Position numbers and translations under genes: made by a program. DNA of 64,000 nt from Hymenolepis diminuta (taxonomy: Eukaryota; Platyhelminthes; Cestoda; Cyclophyllidea; Hymenolepididae), in the NCBI GenBank assembly GCA_900708905.1, contig CAADRB010000042.1, positions 339,957 through 403,956 on the forward strand, read 5' to 3'. Below, one piece after another: positions 1 through 11,900 of this stretch (position 1 is its first letter; every line of letters starts with the position of its first letter). The notes below the pieces were generated by a model. That model was not told the origin of the DNA and did no database searches. It saw only the letters and a program-made list of their open reading frames with translations.

Positions 1-495
1 GAAGACCTTAACTGCTCCGCTGCAGAAATGGTTTTTGGAGTTCCTCTTAAACCCCCCGGACAGTTTTTGTTCCCCTCCGACAAATCTTTTTGGCCGAACC
101 CCGTAAATTATGTAGAACGCCTATGCTCCCATATGCAAAACCTACAAGCCCTCCCGACCCGCCCTACCTCCAATCCCATTTTCATTCCCACTGATCCAAA
201 AACTTGCTCCCACGTTTTCCCTCGCCATGACGCTGTCCGTAATCCTCTCCAGCCAATTTACGATGGCTCTTTCAAGGTCCTTCAAAGAGGTGAAAAGACG
301 CTCACCATCCTTCAGAATGGCAGAGAATCTGTTGTCTCAATTGATTGCGTAAAACCTGCCTACCTTAACAAGCCAGTAATTGAAAACTCTGCCTCCGTGT
401 TCTATCCAAAATCCCCGGATAAGGAAACAGGAAAACCAATAGTAGTTACTCGTAGTGGAAGACATGTACCCTTCCCAGATCGTTACAAGTTCTGA
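1..495 (+). pseudogene. Gypsy/Ty3 retrotransposon pol, 3' end (integrase C-terminal region), 5'-truncated by window
   Basis: The frame is open from base 1 to the TGA at 493-495. It reads AAEMVFGVPLKPPGQF near the start, HVFPRHDAVRNPLQPIYDG in the middle and TRSGRHVPFPDRY just before the stop. These three blocks, in this order, are the usual C-terminal part of Ty3/Gypsy Pol after the integrase core: the 'E(L/M)V(Y/F)G..L..PG' end of the core, the 'HVF.RHDAVR.PLQP.YDGPFKV' module, and the 'TRSGR.V..P.RY' tail. This part of integrase helps bind target DNA. No stop interrupts the visible 165 codons, so the copy could be fairly young, but the rest lies left of the window. A probable 3' LTR follows from about 796. 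Confidence 0.88.
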
Positions 496-795
496 ACAGT
501 ACAATTACAATAGACCAGTTCATAGCAAGACATTTTGCCACTACAGTAAAAACATGTTCTTCTTACAATACTTTCCTTTAAGAAATAGTCTTTTAATATA
601 AAGATAAGCTTCCCCTTTGATAGTTTCGATCATCGAATATATTAAGTACAGACTGTGCTTTCCGTGACTTTTTGGGAGCTCCGCACAAATGTTCAGAAAA
701 TCCCAGACAGAACAGTTATAGTCTAGTTCACCTAGTTTAATAATTGTATCAATTACAACTGTTTAGACTGACTCAAAAAGAGTTAAATATGTGGT

Positions 796-1130
796 GTTAC
801 ATTGATAGTCCGGGTACCATACTTCCCATGCTTTTTGTGCGTTATAATGATATGCAGACCGCCTAATGGATATGTAATTTCTATCTCAACACGAAGCATT
901 GCGTCGCGGCCTTGGATCGTGTTTGTCGGTATGCTAACACTTTCCCATTCATTTGTAGAATTATCAGTTATTCTACCTCTCTGAGGTCTGTCCCTACGGC
1001 ATTTCGATCAGACCGGTAAACAAGCAATGTTAAGTTGATTGTACGCAAACCTGAACTTAGATATTATCTAAAAATTTAGTATTTTTATATCTATATTTGT
1101 TATATTCAAGTCGAATCCTTTTAGATGCCT
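796..1130 (+). repeat. Probable 3' LTR of the Gypsy element at 1-495 (boundaries approximate)
   Basis: Starting at TGTGGTGTTACA, this stretch matches two other places in the window by eye (about 8690-9000 and 10010-10330). The shared blocks include 'cgtgtttgtcgg', 'ctttcccattcatt' and 'ttagatattatct'. It follows the pol fragment by 300 bases, where a 3' LTR should lie. No paired 5' LTR is visible because the element runs off the window. Confidence 0.5.
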
Positions 1131-1139
1131 CATTAGGTC

Positions 1140-2234
1140 CTAGGAGGTGAACGAATAGATAGTATATTTCTAGAGTCTATACAAGTTTTAACTTTCGGCA
1201 TTTTTTGTTGATATAATAAAGTTAACTGGCAATGAATTTGTCTGAATTTGAGGCTCCACTCTTTACTTCATATGTGTTCCCGATCGGTACGTTTCAGCTC
1301 TTTGTTTACAAATCGGACTAGAGCATAAATAACAGTATTTGAGATTATAAAAACGGATTGTTTTGAGATTTGACATCTCTATCATCCTCAGCCAAATGTC
1401 TCGAGTTGAGCAGCGATTAAGTCAGTATTGAGAACGGAATTCCAATAGATAGTGTCTGGGCCTCAGTCTATTTTTTTTAACTGGAATATAGCAAGCGCGA
1501 TAACTCTTCCTCATCTGAAGACATTTCTGTTGTACTGTGTTATCTGATTTCAGCAAATATTCGCTTATTATTAAGTTGATTGCCTGAAAAATGACGAGGA
1601 CTTGTAGTATACGTCTCTTAAGCATAGGAACACAGGAACTTCGATGTTCTATATCTTAGAATTTGGTCTTAGTTTGGGCTTAATTGCCGAATAATGAAAT
1701 TTAATTTTTCTTTTAAGCAAATTTTGGTTTTTATTTCACGAAAATGGAACTGATTAAGGTAGTTTGTCTTTTTAATCACTCCGTTTCTTCCACTATTTGA
1801 TTTTTTCATAACATTTTGATCAGATTTTGCATAACCCTACAGCAACAAGACGTTATGAATTACATTGGCTACTATCAACATTAGTTCGAGATTTTAGAAC
1901 CTCTACAGAAGTTTCTAATATGTTGATAGATGTTTTAAAGTTCGAAACCCAGTAAGGATTTAGGGAATCTAAAAAGCGCAGCCTTAGAAAATTTCCAAAA
2001 GGCAACTTTTGAAGTACGTTTTATGAACTAGTACTACAAGTCTTAATGTGCAAGCTAAGTCAGAGATCATCGATGTTCAGTCCTACAGGTGAATGCTATT
2101 CTAGAAAGACTCACTTGAATGTGAGTTTCTCTTTAAAACTTCTATTGGAAGATTGAATGAAAACACATGGTTTCAACGGAATTTAAATTTATATTAATGA
2201 ATCACAGTTCCGCTGTGACTTTTGTACTGTCAGA
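1140..2234. other. Non-coding, no gene seen
   Basis: AT-rich DNA with only short open frames that lack splice context or coding character. Nothing recognisable was found. Confidence 0.5.
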
Positions 2235-2577
2235 AATGCCTCTTGGGAACTAGAACCATCAGTTAAGCAAGTGGAACATGTTTCTTCTAGAATCTCCCCT
2301 CCGATCAAAACTGAGGAAACCTCTATTTCCCAACCTGAAAAGACGACCCGTCTTGTATCCTCTTCAACATTAGAAACATATAACTTTCGTCCTCCAGCTC
2401 CAGTGTTCCGCGCCTAAGACCATACAAACGGAAACAAAGGGGTATTTCAATCCACCCTCCTCGAAGAACCCCTGTTTGATAGACGTGGAAGAGTATGATG
2501 ATGATGAAAACAAAGAGAAAATAGAACCCCGTTCTTTTTTATCGGCGACTCCTCTCCCCGCCTTAATTTATAAGTAG
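2235..2577 (+). pseudogene. Coding-like plus-strand stretch with a change of frame; possible 3' end of a convergent gene
   Basis: A good acceptor (TTTTGTACTGTCAG, ending 2233) is followed by 60 open codons to the TAA at 2415-2417. The encoded text is rich in Ser, Pro, Glu, Thr and Lys (for example SRISPPIKTEETSISQPEK). A second frame, open from 2374 to the TAG at 2575-2577, carries on with the same character (GYFNPPSSKNPCLIDVEEY followed by an Asp/Glu/Lys run). Together they read like one acidic, disordered tail broken by a one-base frame change near 2400. The alternative is an acceptor at TTTCGTCCTCCAG (ending 2396). Family not recognised. The stop lies 89 bases from the minus-strand stop of Ig receptor gene 1, so the two would be tail to tail. 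A decayed mobile element is the other explanation. Confidence 0.3.
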
Positions 2578-2665
2578 CCCACTTATTCTTTGACATTTTC
2601 TTTTGCACTGTTTTCAGCATATATATGTATATATAGAACAAACGTGAGAGTTCGGTTATTACTCT

Positions 2666-2935
2666 TTAAACAAAAGTGTTGTTTTCTGTACAGGTTGATG
2701 AACAGGGTGAATGGGGCTGAGAATGATGGATATCGTTATTAGAAAGGAGAATTCTACCACTTTGATGATTCAAAGAAGCTGTCATTGGGGTTGTCAAAGG
2801 AGATTGGGATGTTACTAGGGAAGATTGGGTGCCTACAGGTCGTAGGATGATGGTTTTGTAGATTTGAGGATTCGGTGAACAAGGCTTTGTTGTCTGATCG
2901 GCGAGGAAACTGCAAGATTGGTGACTTGTAGATGG
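2666..2935 (-). CDS. Ig receptor gene 1, exon 5 (C-terminal tail and stop)
   Basis: The acceptor TGTGAAATGCAG|CCATCT opens in phase 0 and runs 89 codons to the TAA at 2666-2668. The composition is Ser/Thr/Pro/Gln-rich with NPQIYKTII, which contains the only YxxPhi-type motif in the tail. No recognised domain. Confidence 0.7.
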   Translation of the reverse strand, partial: PSTSHQSCSFLADQTTKPCSPNPQIYKTIILRPVGTQSSLVTSQSPLTTPMTASLNHQSGRILLSNNDIHHSQPHSPCSSTCTENNTFV

Positions 2936-5900
2936 CTGCATTTCACAAAAAACGGTCAATATTAGCAGGGCCTCTGACATACAACTTAAATACAAATCAG
3001 TAGGTCTCTTACTCTCAAGGTATTTGAATGTAGAATGTAGAGACCATTGTTCTTGTCATTATCAATCCCATTAGCAATTCTTTTTGAAGTACAGGCTTCG
3101 CCATGTTTAGTATGATGAAAAATTGGAGGCTGAACAGTTTGAGATGGATGTGGGAGACAGTTGAGATCTTTCCATGGAGGTTGCAGACTGATTTGAGTAT
3201 CTTCAGGACTTCTATGAGTCATTGAGGGTGCTAGGTTTTCTTTAAGTTCAATGAGTTGAATACTTGAATTGATTTCTGAATTAAAATGCTCTTTTACTAG
3301 GAATATTTCAGCAATGTTGTTGAATAATTCTTGATTTTATATATACCTTTTTTTCGACATGAGGCGACGAATATGTAAACAATGTTGATGGCAACTGATA
3401 TTGATAGAAAGACTATCAGGATGACGATCACCGTTTTGTCAAAATTGTGCTCTTCTGAAAATGAATGAAATGAATACTGCCGTTAAGTCTGGATGATCAG
3501 AATTATCATTTGCGTTTCGATTCAACTATATGGGTTGGCTAGGGGACTTTAAAGTCTTTGATGTTAGCCCTGTTAGAGAAAAATTTGGTTATGAAAAGTG
3601 AGAATTCCCTTTGATCTCGACCACCTAGGCCTGAGATCTTTGATAAAATTAAATTCCGTTGATTCTTAGCTTCAAATACTGAGCAACAGGGAGCTGAGTT
3701 GTTTGACGGATTGTTAAGGACGATTGCATAATTTTCTTTGCTTTAGTTGTCGTATATTTCGAAAACTACTTTTAATGTATTCAAGATCAAAAGAAAGTGG
3801 ATATTTCTATTTTTCAATACTTAGCGTTCGCAAATCTTTCAATATTCATATCCGTTAGCCATTATAAACTATATCTCTTTAAACTAATTCTAATCTATTT
3901 TGGCCGAGCATTTCAATTTTATTGAGATTTGAACACTATTTGTTAAATTAGACTTCACTCAATAGGTCTACATTTTGATGATAAATATGAAAATTTTCGA
4001 ATTTACGGCAACATTAAATAAGCATTAGAAATTTTTGGTTACTTCAACTAAATAGTGCTTCAGTGTTAGAGCACTGTTTGATTCAAACATAACAAGAGGT
4101 ATCGGTTTCAAGAAGGAGGGTTGAAATCAAAATTCATTCCTTGAATTGCGTAGTACATAAATTAGTTCTTAATTGTTGCATAGCGGAAGACAGCAAACAT
4201 TTTGAAATGCGCATATTTACAATATTTGGTGGTGGTACTCATCCTAACTTCACTCTTTCTTGAAATAAACAACGATTTTCTGTTGGCATTAGTTGAAAAT
4301 GCTCATTTTTATTTCAACAAGAACAAAGATTATTATTAACGAACACTCTCGAGTGGCAGCACTATAGTGAACCACAAAATCCTAAACTGTTCAATGCGTA
4401 TTTATTAGCAAGATATTATCATCATTGTGCATGACTAGTACCTAAAGCTAATTTGCAATTTGGTTCAAATTGATTCGCTGTGGAATGTCATCCAGATTAA
4501 TCCCAGGCGATTGTTTTAACTTCAGTGTATCTGTAATTACGCATCTTTCTAATTAATTGGATAGCAGGGGAAAGCGTGCATCACAGGCTACACAAATTAA
4601 GCAGTTAATATGTGTCCCACATTATATTTGCAGCGGCTTCCCGATTTGATAGGATTTATATGTTCAGTTTTAAGTTTTTGCTTGCCCTTTTATCTGTTAA
4701 AACTATGTAAACCAGATCTCAAAAATGCAGCCCTTTTGTACCAAACTCAAATAGATGTATTCTGTTATTTTCCAGCTCTCTAACTTTGGATATAAGGGGA
4801 CTGGAAATATAGGTATGTGATCACCCCAGATTTTATGGTAGGTAGCTTAATACTGGGGACATTCTAGTAGCTGTAGAAAGCTTTAAGCATACCTATCATC
4901 ATAACGAATCAGATTTATTTCAAAGAAAGGAAAATATATTTATGTGAATAAAAACCCAGGTTTAATTATTAAAATTTACCACATAATAAGTTACTTAAAA
5001 TACTTCATATGATAAAACAGCATCATATACCTCGTTATTACAGTCTGAAATCGAAATTTTTCATTCCTTTTGCTCAGGCATTCTATTTCTTATATGTAGG
5101 TCGAATTACTTCTCTGAATGCCAAAACACAACTTTAATTGGCTTTGGCGACATTTATTCACTGCGGTCTCTCATATATTTTCTCCCATCAGCAATTCAGT
5201 TATGTTTTTTGTAAAAATCCAAACTATGATTCACCATATACATGCTGTGACAGCTGACCGGCCAAGTAGATTAACCACATCATTTAAACGTTTCAATTGA
5301 GATACAATCGAGAAAAATCCGTACATCTACGATAATTTAAGAGATTTGAGATGCATGAATTGATGATCTGGACAAATCCTACCAAAGAATTGGAGTTTAA
5401 CTAAATAAAGACTAAGTTATTAGCCAGACTAAAGTTTCATAGCTCTACTCAATAAGTTCATTAGATCAAAATGGCTAGTTAACATTAACTGGAAAGAAAT
5501 ATTCATTACTATCTGTTATAGTCGTAGAAGCCTCCTAAATACTCAAAATTCCCCCACTTGAATATTAAAGTATCATTAACCAAACTCTTTCCATTTCCTC
5601 CAAATTATGTTCAGTGACGACCCACAATTTTAGTGTACTTTAATAATTATGTAAAATTGTAAATAACTAATAAAAAACTTTTTAAAAATTGTTAAATTTT
5701 TACTTTTATTTCTTTTTTGACAACAATATTCCACCTTATCCAACACCTCCCGGCGAAATTTTTTTCATTATAACTTTAAAATGTTGGATTCACCTGGAAT
5801 CTTCAGAGGGTATCCTGGAACTCTCGAAACGAAGGTTTTGTTGACTGCTGGGTTGGATCTCAGGAGTTCCATGATTTCCAAGCAGTGGTAGGTCAAAAAA

Positions 5901-8900
5901 CGTCAAAGATGATATCCAGAATACTCATTTTGTAGCGTACCGGGGACGAAGATGGTTACGATGACGTACCCAACTTTGACCATCAACTTTCACTATATAG
6001 CACGCTACCTCGCCGAGCTCTGATGATACCTTCTGCTCATGCGCCATTCGACCGGTGATCTCGCATGTAGACTACTATGCCTGTTATAAGAGTCTTCATG
6101 GTGCACAAAAATAAAACAGGAAAGGTTGAATCCTTTGGAAGTGGAATATTGTGGATTGTTCTGGATTTACGAACCATAAGAGTTTCGTCAGGATTGCTGC
6201 GACTTAACGCTGGATGCGGAGTTGTTCAATGCATTAAAAGAAACGCGTCGAAAATCTCTTTCGTTAACTCCTTCCCGCATGACTTTTGAAGTGTCTGATT
6301 CAAACCGCTCTGCCTGACCATTTGACTGAGAATGATATAATGGAAAGTAAACATGGATAATATTATGACTCCTACAGAAGTCTTGGAAGTTTGCCAAAGA
6401 GAATTGGGTGCCATTGTCGAGTACAGTGGTCTCTGGCATCCATGAGTTGAAAATATATGGCGAAGACTACTGATGAATATGGTAATTGTGGTGAAATTTA
6501 ATGGAATAACTCCGGACCACTTTGAATGCGAATCTATCACAACGAGTTATGAGAGACAATTGACAGGTCCAGCAAAATCCAAGTGTATGCGGAACTCTGA
6601 AGCTGTAGTTTCAAGTCACAGACTATGCTCCTGGTGTGGGGGAAGCTTAGTTACTTGTTGGTATTTAGAACATCTTTGGACAACTGCATCTATATCCTTC
6701 TCCATTCCATACCAGTTTGCAAGTGTTCTTGCAATAGATTTCATGCGGCCAACACCCGAATGTCTATTATGAAATTGTTATAATATAGCTCGCTTGAGTG
6801 CTGAATGAACGACAACACAATCTGCAAACATTAAGCGTGAGTTAACCACAGGTGAATTATCACCCCGTGAATATGACGTCAAAATCCATGAGAGCTGAAT
6901 GACACGTGAGCTTTGCCAACTCCACTCCTTCTCTATCCATCTCTTGCACCTTTAGGTTGGGGATTTTGCTCCATTAGGTTTAACAGGCGAGTTCTTAGTG
7001 GTAACCAAGGCTTCGTTTGAACTCCAGAGTTGAAAATAAGACCTCTGAACTGTTCTTCCTTTAAGGTGCCGAAATTAGATTTATTATAATGAAGGTTTAC
7101 AACGCCTGCAAAGACGTATTAGTTCTCATCATGCTCGGCCACAAGTTTGAGGCAGCTAAAGTGGCCACTGAAGAGGGATAAGGCCTATCCAAAACTTATT
7201 TCATGACATACACACTTTCAGAGTAAGTAAATTCAGCGAAATCCTGGGGTAGGACTAATTTTGAGTATCGTTTACATCTGACAGGACCCAGCTTCTTGAC
7301 AAGGCAACGAACTCTTGTTTTCCCATCTCATTTGGCAAGACTCACCGTGAACACATATTTGCGTTTATCGTATCACGATTCAAAGAATTTGCCTGGTTTA
7401 GGATCATGAATAAGATTAGGAAAATTACTAGTAGCATCTTCAGCAGCTACGGAATCGGGAAGTTAAACTGATGCAGAAGGTTTAATAGGACAAGATGGGG
7501 GAACAGAGGATATAGATGTAATGAAAGAATCTAAAATTTCCAAATTTAGCCGAAAAGCTTTTACTTCGCAGACAGGCCATAGAAAATCTCAAACGATTGT
7601 AAAAAATCAACTGATTGTCGAAAGTCTTGTGGAAATTTTGGTTTCGGCATTGTAGATTATGTCAGAGAATTTAATTATTGCCTCTCGCCACTTGTTATTG
7701 TCCTTAGAAGCCCCCCAAATAGCCACAATTCTCCGAATTGAACATTAACATAAGATTAGGCAGACCCCTTCTATTCCCCCTAAATTAGATTCAGTAACAA
7801 CCCAAAAGTTTTGTGTATTTTGACAACTATATAACATTGTATATGATTAATAATTAAATTAAGGAATATTTTAAATTTTAACTCCAGTTTCTTTGTTGAT
7901 GAAACTATTCCATTTTATCCAACACTATCAATACTACATTTTTAAGATAGAAAGAAGTAGAAATGAAAATTGAAGGCCACTTGTATATGAATATTTTAAT
8001 CTTCTCTAAAGCCTAAGAAGTGATGCTTAAGCTCCATCTGGTTTGAGAATTACCATAATAATAAGAGATCGTTGTGGACGGATGACTTTAATTTGCATTT
8101 ATTAATATAATATGACTTACATTTTTTTTGCTTTTGAATGATCAATAAACTTCGGAAAATTATAACGTCTGGTGGTGGCTATGATATGGTATAAACTAAA
8201 ATTCGTATAAACTTTATTTATATCCATTCCATAGCTATTGAGGCTTAGGCATCATAAAAATTAAACTATTTTAATACACATAACTTTTGTAAAAAAGAAA
8301 AGAGAAACATGTTTTAAAGATTCTCTGTCTGCGCAATTTCATTAATTTAAACCCCCGCGTGCGAGTATCGATTTTCAATAACTCTTCACTTGCCTTTTCC
8401 TTTTGCCCTCAGAATCTTACGTGTGTTCCTTTGATCATTGTTGAGCCAATTAATTTAATTCTAATTTACATGTATTATGCGATACAAGGGATAGTTTTCA
8501 GAGCCACACTTAAATTGTTATACTCGGTTAAGTTGCCCATTTAAATGAAAAAAATAACGATTTAACAGTTTTCTCCTTTACAAAATCCATTGCCTTAACA
8601 ACCACAAAAACGGTTTTTTATTCATAAACTTAGGTTTTAACTGTAATATGGCTATGTCCCCAACGGCTAGCGTTGACTAAAGTGTTTTTTACTGGTGATG
8701 ATAAAGACATTTAATATTCAGTAAAATCACCCTTGCATGGATCACAGTTTTGGTCACTGATCTTATTTGGATAAACTCTCAAGCTCTCAAGAACAAAAAG
8801 CGCTCTCTAAGACTTTTGTCAGCTCAGTGATATGAAATCTACATTCTCAAACAAAGCATGTATTCGGCAATCTTAACTTATATTTATTGGTTCTTCACCA

Positions 8901-11900
8901 ATTTCTCATTCATTTTTAAAATGGGCAGTTATTTTGTTTCTCTGGTATTTCTATCAAACTGATAGTTATAATAATCAAGAGATCGTTCTGTTGAAACCTA
9001 TTTTTATATTTCCAAAAAGGTTATTATTTAATACCCGCACCATTTATTTTCGAATCAAATCATTTTACCCTTATTATCAGGCCTTAAAGGCAGAACGGCT
9101 AATGATTTCCCGGAGTCCATAATATGCCCTGATTTCAATGCCTTCTTCTTATTTGATTGCTCAACGACCTCAAACGTATTAAAACTGTAAGCTGATGAAC
9201 CGTATGTAGAAAAATTTTGGCTTCTCAAAATTTGAAGAAAATGAAGACGTAAAACCAACTCTTCTTGATTGAATTATGCTGGTCAGTAACTACCAAACAT
9301 AGTTGACAAGCATTTGCTGTAATCCAGGGGACAAACAGTGACTTTGGGGGTTAGGGCATGTACTGCCCATTTATTAAATATTGTACAACTCGAACTAAAA
9401 AATCAAATGAAGTAAGGCTCTTTGATACCTTGACGTTGCTCTCTGAATCTTTTTGACTCCCTCTCCTTTATCATTTGTCGGACTTTCTGTTATTTAATGT
9501 CAGTTACTTCCCATAATTAAAAATTTTAAGGCTTTTTTGTATTACTGTAGGTAATAATAACCCAAACCCAGTAGAATAAATAACAAATTTCTGTCAAAGT
9601 TTCGTTAAAATACCTAGATCTATGCCTGTAGATAATTTGAATTCAATTATTCATTTTCCATTCGGTGTGTTTTATCATACCAAGGGTAGTTTACAAATTA
9701 GCCTTTTTGAGTTATATAAAAGAATGATTTTAAGTTAACATTAAGTAAATATGCAAAACAATGCGAGTACGTGAATGAGAAGGAAAACGATAATTTTCCC
9801 AAAGCATTCTTCTCAAAACCTGTTTTAACATGAGACGGAAATTTATTTCTAATACAAAGACAGACTCTATCTCACTACGAAAATTCCACGGCTAGAGATG
9901 ATTCAGAGCCAGTAGAAAAGGCATGACGACAGAGATTGTTTATGTAGCAGTTATAAGGTATTTTAGATCAAATTGCAATCAAATCTACCACAGGTTTGCT
10001 CATTCAACCTAGCTGAGCTAACCATCAAGATGTCAGGACCATAATACAATCCCATACGTTTATCAATAATACGAGGATGTAAATCATCTGAGAGATGTGT
10101 ACTTTCCATCCCAAAACAAAGTATTTATTCTGCGGTCTTGAGTCATGTTTGTCGGCATTCTATAACTTTCTCATTAATAGTCAAAACAACTATTATCTCT
10201 CTCAGAATGGTAAACATACAATTATCTTGAGGTCATTTCACTTGATTTCGTGTCAGTCTAATTTAGATATTATCTTCTAAATTTATTTTTTAATTTTTTT
10301 CTTAATCTTTTATATTTTGATTAAATCATTTAAGATATTTGGCAATTTCAAGAACACAGAAAAAATATGCAGTAGATATGCATTTGTTTGCCATGCTTTT
10401 GCAGTTGGTACGAATATTCATATTCGAGAAAGGAACGCTTGGAGATTTTTTAAACATAAATCCAAACCATTCTTGAAACAAAATTTTAATCAAAACTTAT
10501 GTTTATGCCATTATATTAGGTGAATATTATGCAGTTGCCTATTGAACAACCATTACTCAATTCAGCCAACTGCATACTTTGCCTACCAGACTTATCGATA
10601 TAAAAATACTTATAAGTTGTACACTGGCATCTGGATAATAAGTCAACGAAATGAAATTACGAACCTAAACTTTAAGCGCGAGCCCTAAAGTCTATACTGA
10701 CTTTACCTGCATGATTTTAGTACTTGAATTTTCGATATGATCATAATGATAATATATTGTGGCCCAATCCGAGCCAATGTAAATCGTCGTTATTTGGTAA
10801 TCTATGGGTATTCAATTGGTTTGGGCTGACATATGAATTTTATTTAACATCCACATTCTACTTACTGATATTAAGTAGCATGTCTTCATACCTCATACCA
10901 GTAATTTGAAATTAAGCTATTGCACAAATGAGTCCGTACGGAGTCTTAAACTTTAGTTCCTCTTCCCTGACTTAATATTAAACTACACATAAAGCCTGTT
11001 CCTAGTTATTTCTACCTCAATCAGTATCGATTCGTTCAAGCTAAGTATGTTAAGAAAGACTCTTCTTAAACGAAAGACTTAGCATTCGTTTGTACAATTG
11101 ATGAAGTGTAAATTACTTTTATGGATACAAGGTTAACAATATTAGAACGTTAATTATTAGCTATTAATCAAGGATATAAAGAAATCGCCGGCTGTGGCTA
11201 TGCTTAGAGGGGAATTGTTTAGAATGTAGGTAGATTTGACTAGCGTCGAAAGCCTTATGAAGATAAATGTTAAGTGTTTAGTGTCAATGTCTTCAGAAGA
11301 GAAATAAAGGTAGGTTAAGTTGTAGTATGATCATGGGCAGTTGTCGTACACGATTGGGGTTCTCTATTGTTTACTTATGTCTATATTACTGAGCCAATAA
11401 CCGCAAATTTGAAATTTTCAAACCTATATCCCAGGATGGCTGAATTACCAATCCCTCTTTACCCAAAGTTAGAAAACAGGTGAATAAATGAATGCGTGTG
11501 TTGGGTGAATAAGGAAAAGGGTCTGTATTTATCATAACACAGTGTTATATGAAACTCGATCTAGATTGATGTAAGCCTATGAGTCCAAAAGCAATGAGCG
11601 AATAAGTGCAGAACTGGTAAGCAGGGCGGAGTTATTTGAAAATTAAAGATGTTTCTGTCGATCCTCATTACTAACAGATCATTAATTTTCAACCAACAAA
11701 CAAGTTGAAGGGTGACTCTAGTGACACACGATGATGATACACTCAGAAAGGTTTTCCAACTTGATTTAATCATTCTAAATGTGGACTTGACTGAATTGAT
11801 TACTTCAAGTGAATTATCATCTGATAAGCCTAACAGCATAAGTCGTGGATAGATATTTAGTTTTATTTAATTCCATTGTCAAAACGCATTTTAGTGAGCT

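Larger units (their letters stand above)
5514..7924 (-). mobile_element. LTR retrotransposon, Gypsy type, internally deleted and decayed, with intact LTRs and 5-bp target duplication
   Basis: Two 232-base direct repeats (5514-5745 and 7693-7924) bound the element. Each begins TGTTGGATAA and ends TAACA in the minus sense, so they have TGTT...AACA inverted ends. Identical 5-base flanks (ctatc at 5509-5513 and 7925-7929) are the target-site duplication. In the minus sense, two bases after the 5' LTR comes TGGCGAGAGGCAAT, the place and TGG start of a tRNA primer site. CGCCGGGAGG lies immediately upstream of the 3' LTR, as a polypurine tract would. The inside is only about 1.9 kb and retains an integrase remnant, so the element cannot be autonomous. 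The LTRs match at roughly seven bases in ten by eye, so the insertion is old. Confidence 0.88.
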
